NCBI RefSeq assembly: GCF_014207135.1
Contig: NZ_JACHCC010000012.1
Span: 1 to 64,000 of the forward strand
Source: Pedobacter cryoconitis
GTDB lineage: Bacteria; Bacteroidota; Bacteroidia; Sphingobacteriales; Sphingobacteriaceae
DNA: 64,000 nucleotides
Direction: 5' to 3'
Shown here piece by piece: positions 53,073-62,593 of the stretch. Positions within the stretch are counted from its first letter, which is position 1. The number at the start of each line of letters is the position of its first letter. The notes beneath the pieces are model-generated. The model was given only the letters and a program-made list of their open reading frames with translations. It was not told the DNA's origin and did not search any database. The position numbers and the translations under genes are program-made.

Positions 53073-55010
53073 ATGGGAAATCATAAAGATGTCAATAAGC
53101 TAACAGCCGCAGGGTTATTAATTAGCTTAGGGATTATTTACGGGGATATAGGTACTTCACCACTATACGTTTTTAAAGCAATCATCGGCGAAAGATTAAT
53201 CACCGCGGATCTGATTTTAGGAGGCCTTTCCTGTATATTCTGGACATTAACGTTACAAACTACCATTAAATATGTAGTGATCACACTACAGGCGGATAAC
53301 AAAGGTGAGGGAGGGATTTTCTCTTTATATTCACTGGTTAAACGTAAAGCTAAATGGCTGATTATTCCGGCGATGATTGGCGGTGCTGCCTTACTCGCAG
53401 ACGGGATTATGACTCCTGCGGTGACGGTTTCTTCCGCAATTGAAGGATTGGGGATTATTTACAAAGACCTTCCTACTGTGCCAATTGTGATCTTAATTAT
53501 TACTTTTCTGTTTGGTATTCAGCAATTTGGAACTTCTTTTATAGGTAAAGCATTTGGTCCGATCATGTGGCTGTGGTTCACTATGATTGCGGTGCTGGGT
53601 ACGGCTTATGTATTACAGTTCCCGGAAATTCTGAAAGCCATTAACCCTTATTATGCTTATCATATTTTAACGACCAATCCCGAAGCATTCCTGATCATTG
53701 GAGCGGTCTTCTTATGTACAACAGGAGCAGAAGCACTATATTCCGATCTTGGGCATTGCGGCAGATCAAATATCCGTGTAAGCTGGGTATATGTTAAAAT
53801 CTGTCTGATTTTAAGTTATATGGGGCAGGGTGTCTGGTTATGGCAGTTGCAGGGAAAACATCTCGGAGAGATCAATCCTTTTTTCCATATTATGCCAGAC
53901 TGGTTCCTGATCTATGGTATCCTGATTGCAACTGTTGCTGCGGCTGTAGCCAGCCAGGCACTGATTTCAGGATCATTTACCCTGATTTCGGAAGCAGTAA
54001 GATTAAACTTATGGCCCAAAGTTAAAATCAATTATCCTAGTAATTCAAAAGGACAACTCTATGTGCCTTCAATGAACTGGGTGTTGTTTATAGGTTGTAT
54101 CCTGGTGGTGTTGATTTTTCAGAAATCAGAACACATGGAGGCTGCATACGGTTTATCTATTACAGTAGCGATGCTGATGACAACCATTCTGGTCTCGATC
54201 TTTCTAATGCGTAAAAAGGTACCGATGTACCTTATCGTTATATTTTTAACAATTTATGGAGTTATTGAGCTGACTTTCCTTGCAGGAAATGCTGTGAAAA
54301 TACTACATGGTGGTTGGTTTACACTGATTTTAGGTATTTCACTTTTCTCTATTATGTATGCCTGGTCAAACGGAAGAAGGATAAGAAACCGCTATATGCG
54401 TTTTGTGGATATAGAAAAATACTTCCCGATTATCAGTAAAATCAGTGAAGATGAAACTATTCCTAAATATGCTTCGCAGCTGGTTTATCTGACAAGTGCC
54501 AATTTCAATTTTGAAATAGAATCATCTATCATGTATTCTATTATTCAGAAACACCCGAAAAGGGCAGATGTATATTGGTTACTTCACGTTGATGTAACTG
54601 ATGAGCCTTTCACCATGGAATATAAGGTGGAGCAGCTAATTGATAAAAAACTGATCAGGATAGATTTCCGTCTGGGATTCCGTGTAGAGCAGCGTGTCAA
54701 TGTGATGTTCAGGAAAGTCGTGGAAGAGATGGTGAAAAATGGAGAGATTGATATCACCAGTAAATATGCTTCGTTGAAAGAACATAATATTGCCGGAGAT
54801 TTCAGGTTTGTTGTGATTGAGAAAGTACTTTCAAATGCGAACAGCCTGTATTTTATCGAACGTTTCACGATGGCTTATTATAGTATTCTTAAAACGTTTA
54901 GTGTACCTGAAGAGAGAGGTTTTGGACTCGATCTGAGTTTCGTAGCAGTAGAAAAGGTTCCGCTGATCGTGGATATTCCTACAGATTTTTATCTGAAAAG
55001 GCTATATTAA
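53073..55010 (+). CDS. kup: Kup-family potassium uptake transporter
   Basis: A 645-residue protein started at MGNHKD (53073). The N-terminal signature LGIIYGDIGTSPLYVFKA is specific for KUP/HAK/KT transporters. It has 12 membrane helices to about residue 440, then a cytoplasmic domain. It takes up K+ with protons. Together with the two CPA antiporters 6 kb upstream it gives this region a cation-homeostasis theme. The last four bases overlap the convergent AraC gene. Confidence 0.95.
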   Translation: MGNHKDVNKLTAAGLLISLGIIYGDIGTSPLYVFKAIIGERLITADLILGGLSCIFWTLTLQTTIKYVVITLQADNKGEGGIFSLYSLVKRKAKWLIIPAMIGGAALLADGIMTPAVTVSSAIEGLGIIYKDLPTVPIVILIITFLFGIQQFGTSFIGKAFGPIMWLWFTMIAVLGTAYVLQFPEILKAINPYYAYHILTTNPEAFLIIGAVFLCTTGAEALYSDLGHCGRSNIRVSWVYVKICLILSYMGQGVWLWQLQGKHLGEINPFFHIMPDWFLIYGILIATVAAAVASQALISGSFTLISEAVRLNLWPKVKINYPSNSKGQLYVPSMNWVLFIGCILVVLIFQKSEHMEAAYGLSITVAMLMTTILVSIFLMRKKVPMYLIVIFLTIYGVIELTFLAGNAVKILHGGWFTLILGISLFSIMYAWSNGRRIRNRYMRFVDIEKYFPIISKISEDETIPKYASQLVYLTSANFNFEIESSIMYSIIQKHPKRADVYWLLHVDVTDEPFTMEYKVEQLIDKKLIRIDFRLGFRVEQRVNVMFRKVVEEMVKNGEIDITSKYASLKEHNIAGDFRFVVIEKVLSNANSLYFIERFTMAYYSILKTFSVPEERGFGLDLSFVAVEKVPLIVDIPTDFYLKRLY

Positions 55011-55801
55011 CCGCTCTTGCCAAAATCTGACGGCCTGATATTGGTGAGCTGAAAAAATGCTTTACTAAAGGCCGCCAGACTATTATATCCAGTCAGGTAA
55101 GCAATTTCAGTGGTCGTTTTATCACTGTACATAATCAGTTCTATTGCTTTTACAATTCTGAGCAACTTGAGATACTGTAAAAAAGAAATACTCATGGTTG
55201 ACTGGAACAAACGTGATAATGTTCGCTCGCCCATTCCAAAACGGCTGGCCAGGTTTTCGAGCGTCAGGGGTTGAGCAAAATTCTGGGAGAGATAAAGCAC
55301 TATTGGTCTTAACCTGGTATTTGAAGTCGTAGGTAATGCGATAGGGAATGATTTGGTACTCAGCCTTGGTAATATATCCTTTATTGCGGCGAGAAAATGA
55401 TACCCGGGATCCTTTTTTTCTATAGTTCCTGTCCAGTTTCCGGCAAAAACAAGCATCTCAAACAATAGATTGCTGACAGGATAAATTCCTAATTTCTGAT
55501 AGAAAATATCCGTATGATCATCTTCTGTATAAAAATACAGGTTATGGGTAATGGTCGCTGCATTCCTCACATTCAGGTAATGTTCCAGACCACTGGGGAT
55601 CCAGACATAATGTCTTGCAGGTATAATATAAGTCTTATCATCAGTGAAAATATAGGCTATACCACCTTCTACGTAAGTTAGCTGACCTTTGGTGTGCGAA
55701 TGTACCGGTAAACTCCGCTCTAATTTTTCATGCACAATGAATATGCCTTTGGGCTTGGAATCAATAACTCTAAGATAGGATTCTGTGTCTTCGATATACA
55801 T
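55007..55801 (-). CDS. AraC-family transcriptional regulator of the second exporter
   Basis: A 264-residue protein from the ATG at 55801; the frame extends upstream but would leave only 11 bp to the divergent exporter. The cupin-like sensor has VHSHTKGQLTYVEGGIAYIF and ARHYVWIPSGLEHYL. The C-terminal HTH pair is LENLASRFGMGERTLSRLFQ and TTEIAYLTGYNSLAAFSKAF. It is divergent from the TolC-HlyD-MFS operon with an 83-bp shared control region, so it should regulate that operon. Confidence 0.88.
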   Translation of the reverse strand: MYIEDTESYLRVIDSKPKGIFIVHEKLERSLPVHSHTKGQLTYVEGGIAYIFTDDKTYIIPARHYVWIPSGLEHYLNVRNAATITHNLYFYTEDDHTDIFYQKLGIYPVSNLLFEMLVFAGNWTGTIEKKDPGYHFLAAIKDILPRLSTKSFPIALPTTSNTRLRPIVLYLSQNFAQPLTLENLASRFGMGERTLSRLFQSTMSISFLQYLKLLRIVKAIELIMYSDKTTTEIAYLTGYNSLAAFSKAFFQLTNIRPSDFGKSG

Positions 55802-55884
55802 TGGCTGGAATGGACAAATATTTGGTAATATAGATAAAATTACAAGTATTTCATAGCTGTAATTTTGTATCATTCTTAAATGAT

Positions 55885-57210
55885 ATGTACTTCAATAATA
55901 AAAAAATCGTTCTCCTCAGTCTATCCATCTTTCTGATAGGTAGTGTAAAGGCCCAGCAGCCTGCTCAAATACAAATGTCTCTTAACCAGATCTGGGAAAA
56001 AGTCGCAGCCAATAACAAAACTATACAAATGCAGGACCTTAAGGTCAAAGGTACTGTCGAAGGGATAAAAGATGCTAAAGCTGAGCGTCTTCCTGAAATT
56101 TCTGCAGAAGGTGAGTATGCCAAAGTGAGTAATATGCCTATTTATACAAATGGGTTATTTCATACACCAGAGCAATTTGAAGTGGTGCATACCTCTTATA
56201 AATTTGGTGGTAGTGCTTATTTTAACTTATATAATGGTAATAAAACCAATATCAAAATTGCAGAAGAGAAAAAAGAAAATGAAATAGCTGTTGAACAACG
56301 GAACCTGACTACTTCTGAAATGAAGTTAAGGGCAACTGCTTATTTTCTCGATCTGCAAAGAAGCAATATATTTAAAGCCTTATTACTAAAAGATATCAGT
56401 GACCAGGAGAAACAGCTGGAAGAAATTAAACAGCTGCTGAAAAACGGAGTGGTATTGAAAAGTGATGTCCTCAGAGTAACCCTGAAATTATCAAGACAAA
56501 AAATGGCTTTGGTGCAGTTAAATAATGATCTGGCCATTGCAAATCAGAAGCTGAATATCCTGACAGGTCTGCCTGATCAGACAGTTATAGAACCTGTCGT
56601 TCAGGCAAAAGATGAGCTGCCGGTATTACAACCTTATACAACCTATCTTTCAGAAGCGATGCAACACTCTTTCGCTTATAAAATATCTGAAAAGGAAGGT
56701 GAATTACGTAAGCTGGAATTGAAAAATGTAAAAGCCAATGTGTCTTTTAAAGTTGGCTTGTTTGCAAATTATGCCTATTCCTATCCTCAGATATTCATTT
56801 ATCCATATTCAGTGGCTTTATATGGTTTAGGAATGACGGGAATTAAGGCTAGTTTTCCTATTTCTGCTTTTTATCATAATACACATAAAGCGAGAGCTGC
56901 CGAACTCAGATATCAGCAGCAGGAAGTAGAGCATTCTGATACAGAAGACCGGATCAGGCAGGAAGTAAATGAAGCTTACCTGAGATATCAGGAATCATTG
57001 ACCCGGATTGATGTGGCTAAAGAAAATATCAATCAGGCCACTGAGAATTTAAGAATTGTAAATAATACTTATTTCAATCAGCTTGCACTGGTTACAGATT
57101 TGCTTGATGCAGATACCCAGTTACTTCAAACGCGTTTCGATCTGGCAGCAGCCAAAATCGCAGCACAATTACAATATTATCAATTACAAAAGGCAATAGG
57201 CAATCTCTAA
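55885..57210 (+). CDS. TolC-family outer membrane efflux protein
   Basis: A 441-residue protein with signal peptide (hydrophobic residues 7-21, cut near VKAQQ) and the duplicated helical architecture of outer membrane factors. The N-terminal half has FGGSAYFNLYNGNKTNIKIA, and the second half ends in TYFNQLALVTDLLDADTQLL. It is the first gene of the second exporter; a TAATTTTG box (55860-55867) is a candidate -7 element. Only one base separates it from the adaptor gene. Confidence 0.92.
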   Translation: MYFNNKKIVLLSLSIFLIGSVKAQQPAQIQMSLNQIWEKVAANNKTIQMQDLKVKGTVEGIKDAKAERLPEISAEGEYAKVSNMPIYTNGLFHTPEQFEVVHTSYKFGGSAYFNLYNGNKTNIKIAEEKKENEIAVEQRNLTTSEMKLRATAYFLDLQRSNIFKALLLKDISDQEKQLEEIKQLLKNGVVLKSDVLRVTLKLSRQKMALVQLNNDLAIANQKLNILTGLPDQTVIEPVVQAKDELPVLQPYTTYLSEAMQHSFAYKISEKEGELRKLELKNVKANVSFKVGLFANYAYSYPQIFIYPYSVALYGLGMTGIKASFPISAFYHNTHKARAAELRYQQQEVEHSDTEDRIRQEVNEAYLRYQESLTRIDVAKENINQATENLRIVNNTYFNQLALVTDLLDADTQLLQTRFDLAAAKIAAQLQYYQLQKAIGNL

Positions 57211-57211
57211 A

Positions 57212-58270
57212 ATGAAGACGAAGAATAATTATACAAATACTGATCGGTTAATTACAAAAATTACGGCCTGGATAGCCGGGCTTATTGCTTTGGGGCTTGC
57301 CATATGGGGGATTATCTCCCTGGTCCAGCTTTATAATTATGAAGATACGAATGATGCCCAGATAGAAGAATACATCAACCCGATCACTTCGCGGGTAGGT
57401 GGTTTTATCAGGGAAATTAAATACGAAGAGAACCAGGATGTGAAAAAGGGGGATACTTTGCTGGTTATTGATAACAGCGAATATCAGTTGCAGCAGGAAG
57501 AGGCAGAAGCAGCGCTTTCTAATGCTCAGGCACAGATTGGTGTACTGGAAAGTAATGTGATGACAACTTCGAAAGTTTCACAGGCCAGTGAATCGCAGAT
57601 TGCTTCTGCTAAAGCAAAACTGGTTAAACAACAGCAGGATTTTGACAGATATTCTAAACTATTCAAGGTAGAATCTGCAACACAGCAACAATTGGAAAAT
57701 AGTAAGGCAGCTTTGGATGTAGCTACTTCTGAATACCGTTCGGCTGTAGAAAATTATCAGGCATCTTTATCAAAAGTAAATGATATCAAATCACAGAAAG
57801 GTGTTTATGAAGCAGAGATCAAACGTCGCAAGGCTTTGTTAAACAGAGGAAAACTGGATGTGAGTTATACTGTAATCCGTGCTCCTTACAACGGAAAAAT
57901 GGGTAGGAGAACGATTCAGGAAGGACAACAGATCCAGGTTGGTCAGACATTAGCTTATATTGTTGATCAGGAAGCTGGTAAATGGGTGATTGCTAATTTT
58001 AAAGAAACACAGATCGGAAATATGAAGATTGACGGAGAAGCAGAAATTACAGCAGATGCTTTTCCTGGTAAAACTTTTAAGGGAAAGATTGTATCCCTGT
58101 CTCCGGCAACAGGAGCAAGGTTTTCTTTACTTCCTCCCGATAATTCAACAGGTAATTTTGTGAAAATTGTACAGCGTATACCCGTTAAAATCAAACTGAC
58201 AGAAAGCAAGGAGATCGTAGATCAGTTGCGTGCCGGTATGAATGCAAACGTAAAAGTGAGAAAAAACTAA
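57212..58270 (+). CDS. HlyD/EmrA-family periplasmic adaptor protein
   Basis: A 352-residue membrane fusion protein: one N-terminal membrane helix (about 17-36), lipoyl half 1 (TNDAQIEEYINPITSRVGGF), a coiled coil at about 85-205, and lipoyl half 2 (APYNGKMGRRTIQEGQQIQV). The EmrA-type end GARFSLLPPDNSTGNFVKIV is the same as in the adaptor at 9790, so the two are paralogues. Its stop overlaps the MFS start (TAATG). Confidence 0.93.
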   Translation: MKTKNNYTNTDRLITKITAWIAGLIALGLAIWGIISLVQLYNYEDTNDAQIEEYINPITSRVGGFIREIKYEENQDVKKGDTLLVIDNSEYQLQQEEAEAALSNAQAQIGVLESNVMTTSKVSQASESQIASAKAKLVKQQQDFDRYSKLFKVESATQQQLENSKAALDVATSEYRSAVENYQASLSKVNDIKSQKGVYEAEIKRRKALLNRGKLDVSYTVIRAPYNGKMGRRTIQEGQQIQVGQTLAYIVDQEAGKWVIANFKETQIGNMKIDGEAEITADAFPGKTFKGKIVSLSPATGARFSLLPPDNSTGNFVKIVQRIPVKIKLTESKEIVDQLRAGMNANVKVRKN

Positions 58271-59865
58271 TGAATTTAGCTTTGCCGGTATTTAGATCCT
58301 GGGTGCCTGTGTGGCTGATCAGGGCTACAATCTTCCTGGTTATCTTTCCTGGTTTGTTATTGTTTGGTCTGTCAACTGCAAGCGGGCCGGGCGCTGCAGG
58401 TTATTATGGAATTGAACCAGCTGATGTGCAATATTCGATGGTTATTTTTTATGCGGCAGTAGCTGGGTTTTTTGCACTGGAAAGGCGGTTTTTTATTTTT
58501 ATAGCAACAAGAGAGTATTTTATACTCAGTATACTTATCCAGATGGGGACAGCTTATATCTGTTTTCATACCCGCAACCTGTCTGTTTTATTCCTTTTCA
58601 GGTTTATCCAGGGAATGTCTAACTGTATGTCAACGAGTATCTGTATTACCCTGATTTTTGGAAGTTTGCATAATGAAAGGGCCAGAGAAATCGGCTATTC
58701 CATTTTTTACTGTCTGTTACTTTGTATCACGCCAATTTCGACGATTATTACTGCCCCGATTTTAGATGCTTTTGATTACAATGTCCTTTATAAATTTATC
58801 ATTTTCGCCTATATCCCAGGTGGGATATTATTACTGGTCATTATGAATAATGTAAGGCTTAATAAGAAAATGCCGCTTTATCAGCTGGATTTCTATAGTT
58901 TCATTATTTATTCTGCTATCCTTTGTTTATTAGGTTATACTTTGGTTTATGGCCAGCAATATTACTGGCTGCACGATCCCAGGATTGTCTGGAGTTTATC
59001 CGGAACATTGGTTTTAACCGGATTACATATTTTCAGACAACTTCATCTAAAAAGGCCTTACCTGAGCCTGGAAGTATTTAAGTACAGAAATTTTAGCGTG
59101 GGTATGGGGATGATTTTCATCCTCTATATCATCCGGGGTGCTTTAGGAATTACTTCTATTTATTTTGCTGTTATTTTAGGAATGGATCCTATACATATAG
59201 GTTATATTATGATAGCGAATATTGTGGGTATTGTACTCAGCGTACTGATATCTTCACGTTTGATTATTATGAAGAGGCCTATAAGACTGGTTTGGTTATA
59301 TGGTTTTGTCTTATTGTTGATTTTTCATGCCTGGATGTGGTTTCTTTTCAGTACACAGGCAGATTCTTCGACATTTGTCATTCCATTGATTATACAGGGA
59401 ATGGGGGCAGGGATGCTGATGACACCTATTATTGTTTTTGCGATCTCATCAGTACCTGAACGCCTGGGTAGTTCGGCCTCAGCAACTGGTGTCTTTTTCC
59501 GCTTCTCAGGTTTTTGTGCAAGTATTGCACTGATCAATTATTTCCAGCTTCAGCAAAAGAACAATCATATCAACAGATTTCAGGAACATTTAAGTGGATT
59601 GAATACGATGGTTTCAGAAAGGTTGAATCTATATGCCGGAGCGATGACTAATAAAGGTATGGCCCCCGACCAGGCAGCGAAAGCAGCCAGAGGTTTACTC
59701 AATAGGGCGGTGGATAATCAGGCACAATTAAGAGCAATGATGGATTATTATCTGTTGATCAGTATTGTCCTGATTATCGTGTTACTGGTGGTCGCTTTAT
59801 TCCCTAAATTGAACAGGACAAAAATAGATTTGAAATCTAATCAGCCAGCTCCTGCTTCTTATTAG
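58270..59865 (+). CDS. MFS exporter of the second three-component system
   Basis: A 531-residue protein with about 14 membrane helices, translationally coupled to the adaptor by a one-base overlap. It keeps the DHA2-like layout, but motif A is poor: the loop after helix 2 (FFALERRFFIFIATREYFIL) lacks the usual GxLaDRxGRK pattern. It therefore belongs to a divergent MFS branch found with TolC-first operons in Bacteroidota. Substrate unknown; not a close copy of the pump at 10868. Confidence 0.88.
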   Translation: MNLALPVFRSWVPVWLIRATIFLVIFPGLLLFGLSTASGPGAAGYYGIEPADVQYSMVIFYAAVAGFFALERRFFIFIATREYFILSILIQMGTAYICFHTRNLSVLFLFRFIQGMSNCMSTSICITLIFGSLHNERAREIGYSIFYCLLLCITPISTIITAPILDAFDYNVLYKFIIFAYIPGGILLLVIMNNVRLNKKMPLYQLDFYSFIIYSAILCLLGYTLVYGQQYYWLHDPRIVWSLSGTLVLTGLHIFRQLHLKRPYLSLEVFKYRNFSVGMGMIFILYIIRGALGITSIYFAVILGMDPIHIGYIMIANIVGIVLSVLISSRLIIMKRPIRLVWLYGFVLLLIFHAWMWFLFSTQADSSTFVIPLIIQGMGAGMLMTPIIVFAISSVPERLGSSASATGVFFRFSGFCASIALINYFQLQQKNNHINRFQEHLSGLNTMVSERLNLYAGAMTNKGMAPDQAAKAARGLLNRAVDNQAQLRAMMDYYLLISIVLIIVLLVVALFPKLNRTKIDLKSNQPAPASY

Positions 59866-59969
59866 AGAGGGTGACAGACTGGGGGGGATCTGGTACGGAT
59901 AATCTCCTCTTTTTTGTTCCTGTTACCCGGCTTCTGACCTCTGCTAAGGTCTGTTTTGGCGCTTAAGGC

Positions 59970-60161
59970 CTATAGCAATGTTTTGTTTTTTGTCATTGTA
60001 TTGTCAGAATCTTTGTTTTTGGGCTTCTTTAGCAGATCTTTTAATTCCTCTTGCTGATTTAGATTTTCGATGGTATAGCGCTCATATCCTTCCCTGTGTG
60101 TTGTAGCGCTAATACGTGCTTGTGTGACTTGTTTTTGTGTGTTTTTTGGGTTATAGTTCTG
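59970..60161 (-). other. Stop-bounded protein-like frame without start codon (possible gene remnant)
   Basis: In the 509-bp gap between the MFS exporter and the histone-like gene, the minus strand has a 63-codon run between stops. It contains RISATTHREGYERYTIENL and NQQEELKDLLKKPKNKDS; the composition is charged and protein-like. No ATG, GTG or TTG is suitably placed. It may be the tail of a lost gene or chance. The rest of the gap is T/G-rich with nothing else recognisable apart from the promoter at 60311. Confidence 0.25.
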
Positions 60162-60310
60162 TTAGTCAGTAGTTTAGTTGTTTGTGTGTTTGAGGCTGGT
60201 TTTCAAGACTTAATGTTTTGTTAACCAGGAACAATTCTGACAATACCTTGCAGAAATGGTTTTAAATAATGATTCGCTTATATTAAAACCCGATTGTCGT
60301 TCGTTAATGA

Positions 60311-60341
60311 TTTGGAAGAAAACCAATAATTATTAACTTTA
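60311..60341 (+). promoter_or_regulatory. Bacteroidota-type promoter of the histone-like gene
   Basis: TTTG at 60311-60314, a 19-nt spacer, and TAACTTTA at 60334-60341 (one mismatch to TAnnTTTG). Spacing is the expected one; transcription would begin near 60348, leaving a leader of about 27 nt. Confidence 0.6.
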
Positions 60342-60374
60342 AGCCCAGAAATCAAATTTAATTAACAAAATATC

Positions 60375-60554
60375 ATGGAAAAATTCGCAAAATTAAAAGA
60401 ATTAATCGCCGGAGTTGAGGCAGATGCAGACAAGTTTTACAATGCAGGTAACGGTGCTGCCGGTACTAGAGTTCGTAAAGCAATGCAAGATTTAAAAACA
60501 TTAGCTCAGGAAATTCGTACTGAAGTAACTGAAAAGAAAAACAGCGATAAATAA
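60375..60554 (+). CDS. Histone H1-like small basic protein
   Basis: A 59-residue protein: MEKFAKLKELIAGVEADADK, then FYNAGNGAAGTRVRKAMQDL and a lysine-rich end. This is the short Hc1-like (histone H1-type) protein common in Bacteroidota, thought to bind DNA as a chromatin-associated factor. It is complete, has its own promoter and a strong terminator 35 bp after the stop, so it is a single-gene, probably well-expressed unit. Confidence 0.85.
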   Translation: MEKFAKLKELIAGVEADADKFYNAGNGAAGTRVRKAMQDLKTLAQEIRTEVTEKKNSDK

Positions 60555-60588
60555 TAATATTCAGGTCTGCCCTTAGCAGAAAGAGTAT

Positions 60589-60628
60589 AAAAGAAGGCGT
60601 TTCATCATTTGATGAAACGCCTTCTTTT
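60589..60628. terminator. Bidirectional intrinsic terminator
   Basis: Two perfectly complementary 19-nt arms (60589-60607 and 60610-60628) with a 2-nt spacer. A-run on the left and T-run on the right let it serve both the histone-like gene and the convergent symporter, whose stop codon follows at 60630. Confidence 0.9.
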
Positions 60629-60629
60629 G

Positions 60630-61901
60630 TTAGCGGCCAATCTTCTTTTTGAGGGCAAGAATATTTGTTTCTCCTGGATGGAATTCGTTTTCTGTATTGG
60701 CGATGACGATAGTGGCCACTCCGTTCCCGATAATATTAGTAATGGCACGGGCCTCGCTCATAAACTTATCTACACCGAGCAGGAAAGCAAGCCCCTCTAC
60801 CGGGATTTTATGAAGAGCGGTCAATGTAGAAGCCAGTACGATAAATCCACTTCCTGTCACACCTGCCGCCCCTTTAGAGGTCAGCATCAGTATCCCTATG
60901 ATACTTAACATCTCTGGCAAGGATAAATGAATGTTATAGAGCTGTGCTAAAAAGATAACGGCCATAGAGAGGTAAATAGAAGTACCATCCAGATTAAAGG
61001 AATAGCCGGTCGGAACTACCAGACCTACAACGGATTTACTGCAACCTAGCTGCTCTAGTTTTTTCATCACTGAAGGTAATGCCGATTCGGATGAGGATGT
61101 TCCTAAAACCAGCAATAGTTCTTCTTCAATGTATTTAAGAAAACTAAGGATACTCAGGTTAAAATACCGCATAATTGATCCCAGGATAATAAAGACAAAC
61201 AGGGCCATAGTCAGGTAGACAGTCCCCATCAATTTACCAAGGGGAATAAGTGTTTGTAAGCCAAACTTACCAATCGTATATGCCATTCCTCCAAAAGCCC
61301 CCAGGGGTGCCAGGTACATGACATATTTTAGTCCCCCGAAGACTAACTTTGAGGCTTTGCTCAGTACACCTATAACCTGCTGACGCCTGGAATAGAAGTT
61401 AAGTGCAATACCAGTCAGGATAGCAACGGCCAGTACCTGCAGGGTCAGATTGTCCATAAAGAACTTCCCCCAGTCAAAGGCCGCGCCGGATGCCGCTGCT
61501 TTTGTGTATTTGGAAGGGTCTTGTATGTTCAGACCAGTCCTGTCTATGTGACCTGGTCTGATCACATAAGCAGCCAGTATACCTATAGCGAGGGCAAAAG
61601 TTGTGACGATTTCAAAGTATAACAGAGATTTTATACCTATCCGTCCTACTTTTTTCAGATCACCCATGGTACTTATACCAAGGACGATCGTAAGAAATAT
61701 AATCGGAGCAATGAAGAGTTTGATAATATCGACAAATGTCTTACCTACAATTTCCATTTTTATGGCCAGTGCGGGATTTACAGTTCCAAGTATTATACCT
61801 GCTACTATGGCAATCAGTACCCAAAAGGTAAGATTGGTAAATAGTCTTCTGATAAAGCTCTTCTTTTGTGGTTTAGGTGGTTGGGCTGAAGTAATTTCCA
61901 T
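60630..61901 (-). CDS. Dicarboxylate/amino acid:cation symporter (DAACS family)
   Basis: A 423-residue membrane protein of the GltP/DctA family. The serine-rich re-entrant loop GTSSSESALPSVMKKLEQLG and the following PTGYSFNLDGTSIYLSMAVI, with its N-x-D sodium/substrate motif, are diagnostic. It imports C4-dicarboxylates or acidic amino acids with Na+ or H+. Single gene with terminators on both sides. Confidence 0.94.
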   Translation of the reverse strand: MEITSAQPPKPQKKSFIRRLFTNLTFWVLIAIVAGIILGTVNPALAIKMEIVGKTFVDIIKLFIAPIIFLTIVLGISTMGDLKKVGRIGIKSLLYFEIVTTFALAIGILAAYVIRPGHIDRTGLNIQDPSKYTKAAASGAAFDWGKFFMDNLTLQVLAVAILTGIALNFYSRRQQVIGVLSKASKLVFGGLKYVMYLAPLGAFGGMAYTIGKFGLQTLIPLGKLMGTVYLTMALFVFIILGSIMRYFNLSILSFLKYIEEELLLVLGTSSSESALPSVMKKLEQLGCSKSVVGLVVPTGYSFNLDGTSIYLSMAVIFLAQLYNIHLSLPEMLSIIGILMLTSKGAAGVTGSGFIVLASTLTALHKIPVEGLAFLLGVDKFMSEARAITNIIGNGVATIVIANTENEFHPGETNILALKKKIGR

Positions 61902-61962
61902 ATATAAGCGTTAAAAATAGCAAATTTAGATGACTGATTTTTAACTCTTAAGGGGGAGAAAG

Positions 61963-62009
61963 ACCAAACCCTTCATAATTACCAGGATGGTAATTATGAA
62001 GGGTTTGGT
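61963..62009. terminator. Very stable hairpin terminator downstream of the DoxX gene
   Basis: Perfect 22-bp inverted repeat (61963-61984 and 61988-62009) with only three bases between the arms. It lies 17 bp beyond the end of the DoxX gene and 61 bp upstream of the symporter start, insulating the two. Confidence 0.8.
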
Positions 62010-62026
62010 TTATGTTTGATCTGTTG

Positions 62027-62476
62027 TTATTTCGGACGGTGTGCTTTCATCCAGTTATCTACTGAAAATGGACCAGAACCAACTATCCAGAATAAAACGA
62101 GTAGCAGCAGTACAATAATAGACAGCCATAGCTCTGAATTAAGGAAGGAGAAACCTTTAGAGATATTGACAAAGAAAATCGCTCCTAAAAGGATTGGAAT
62201 CTGGATCACTGAAGCAAAACGTGTAAGCAGTCCCATCAGGATGAGTAATCCGCCTACCAGGTGTGCGAATGCGACAATATGGAGGACAGCAATGGCCATT
62301 AACCCCGAAAATCCCAGGGTATTATGTTGTAAGATCCATTCCTGCTGTACGCCTGTGTCACTGATAAACGCAATTCCCTTGCTTAGAATGAGTAGTCCAA
62401 GAACAATGCGGATTACGTCGAGCCATTTGGTCTGATGTATATCTCCCCAATGCTCTATTTTTTGAACCATATTCAT
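62027..62476 (-). CDS. DoxX-family membrane protein
   Basis: A 149-residue protein with four membrane helices (about 20-40, 62-82, 90-110 and 118-138) and the DoxX pattern (VIRIVLGLLILSKGIAFISD, then HLVGGLLILMGLLTRFAS). DoxX proteins are small redox- or stress-linked membrane proteins of uncertain activity. A strong AAGGAGG site sits just upstream of the ATG at 62476, which fixes the start. Confidence 0.87.
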   Translation of the reverse strand: MNMVQKIEHWGDIHQTKWLDVIRIVLGLLILSKGIAFISDTGVQQEWILQHNTLGFSGLMAIAVLHIVAFAHLVGGLLILMGLLTRFASVIQIPILLGAIFFVNISKGFSFLNSELWLSIIVLLLLVLFWIVGSGPFSVDNWMKAHRPK

Positions 62477-62593
62477 ATAACCTCCTTTTTAAGATACTAT
62501 TGATTTGGTTATATTAAGTTAAGCATAAATTATATTTAAAACACAAATAATTGGATATTAATTATTTGTGTTTTAAAGTTCTTTGCCTTGATT

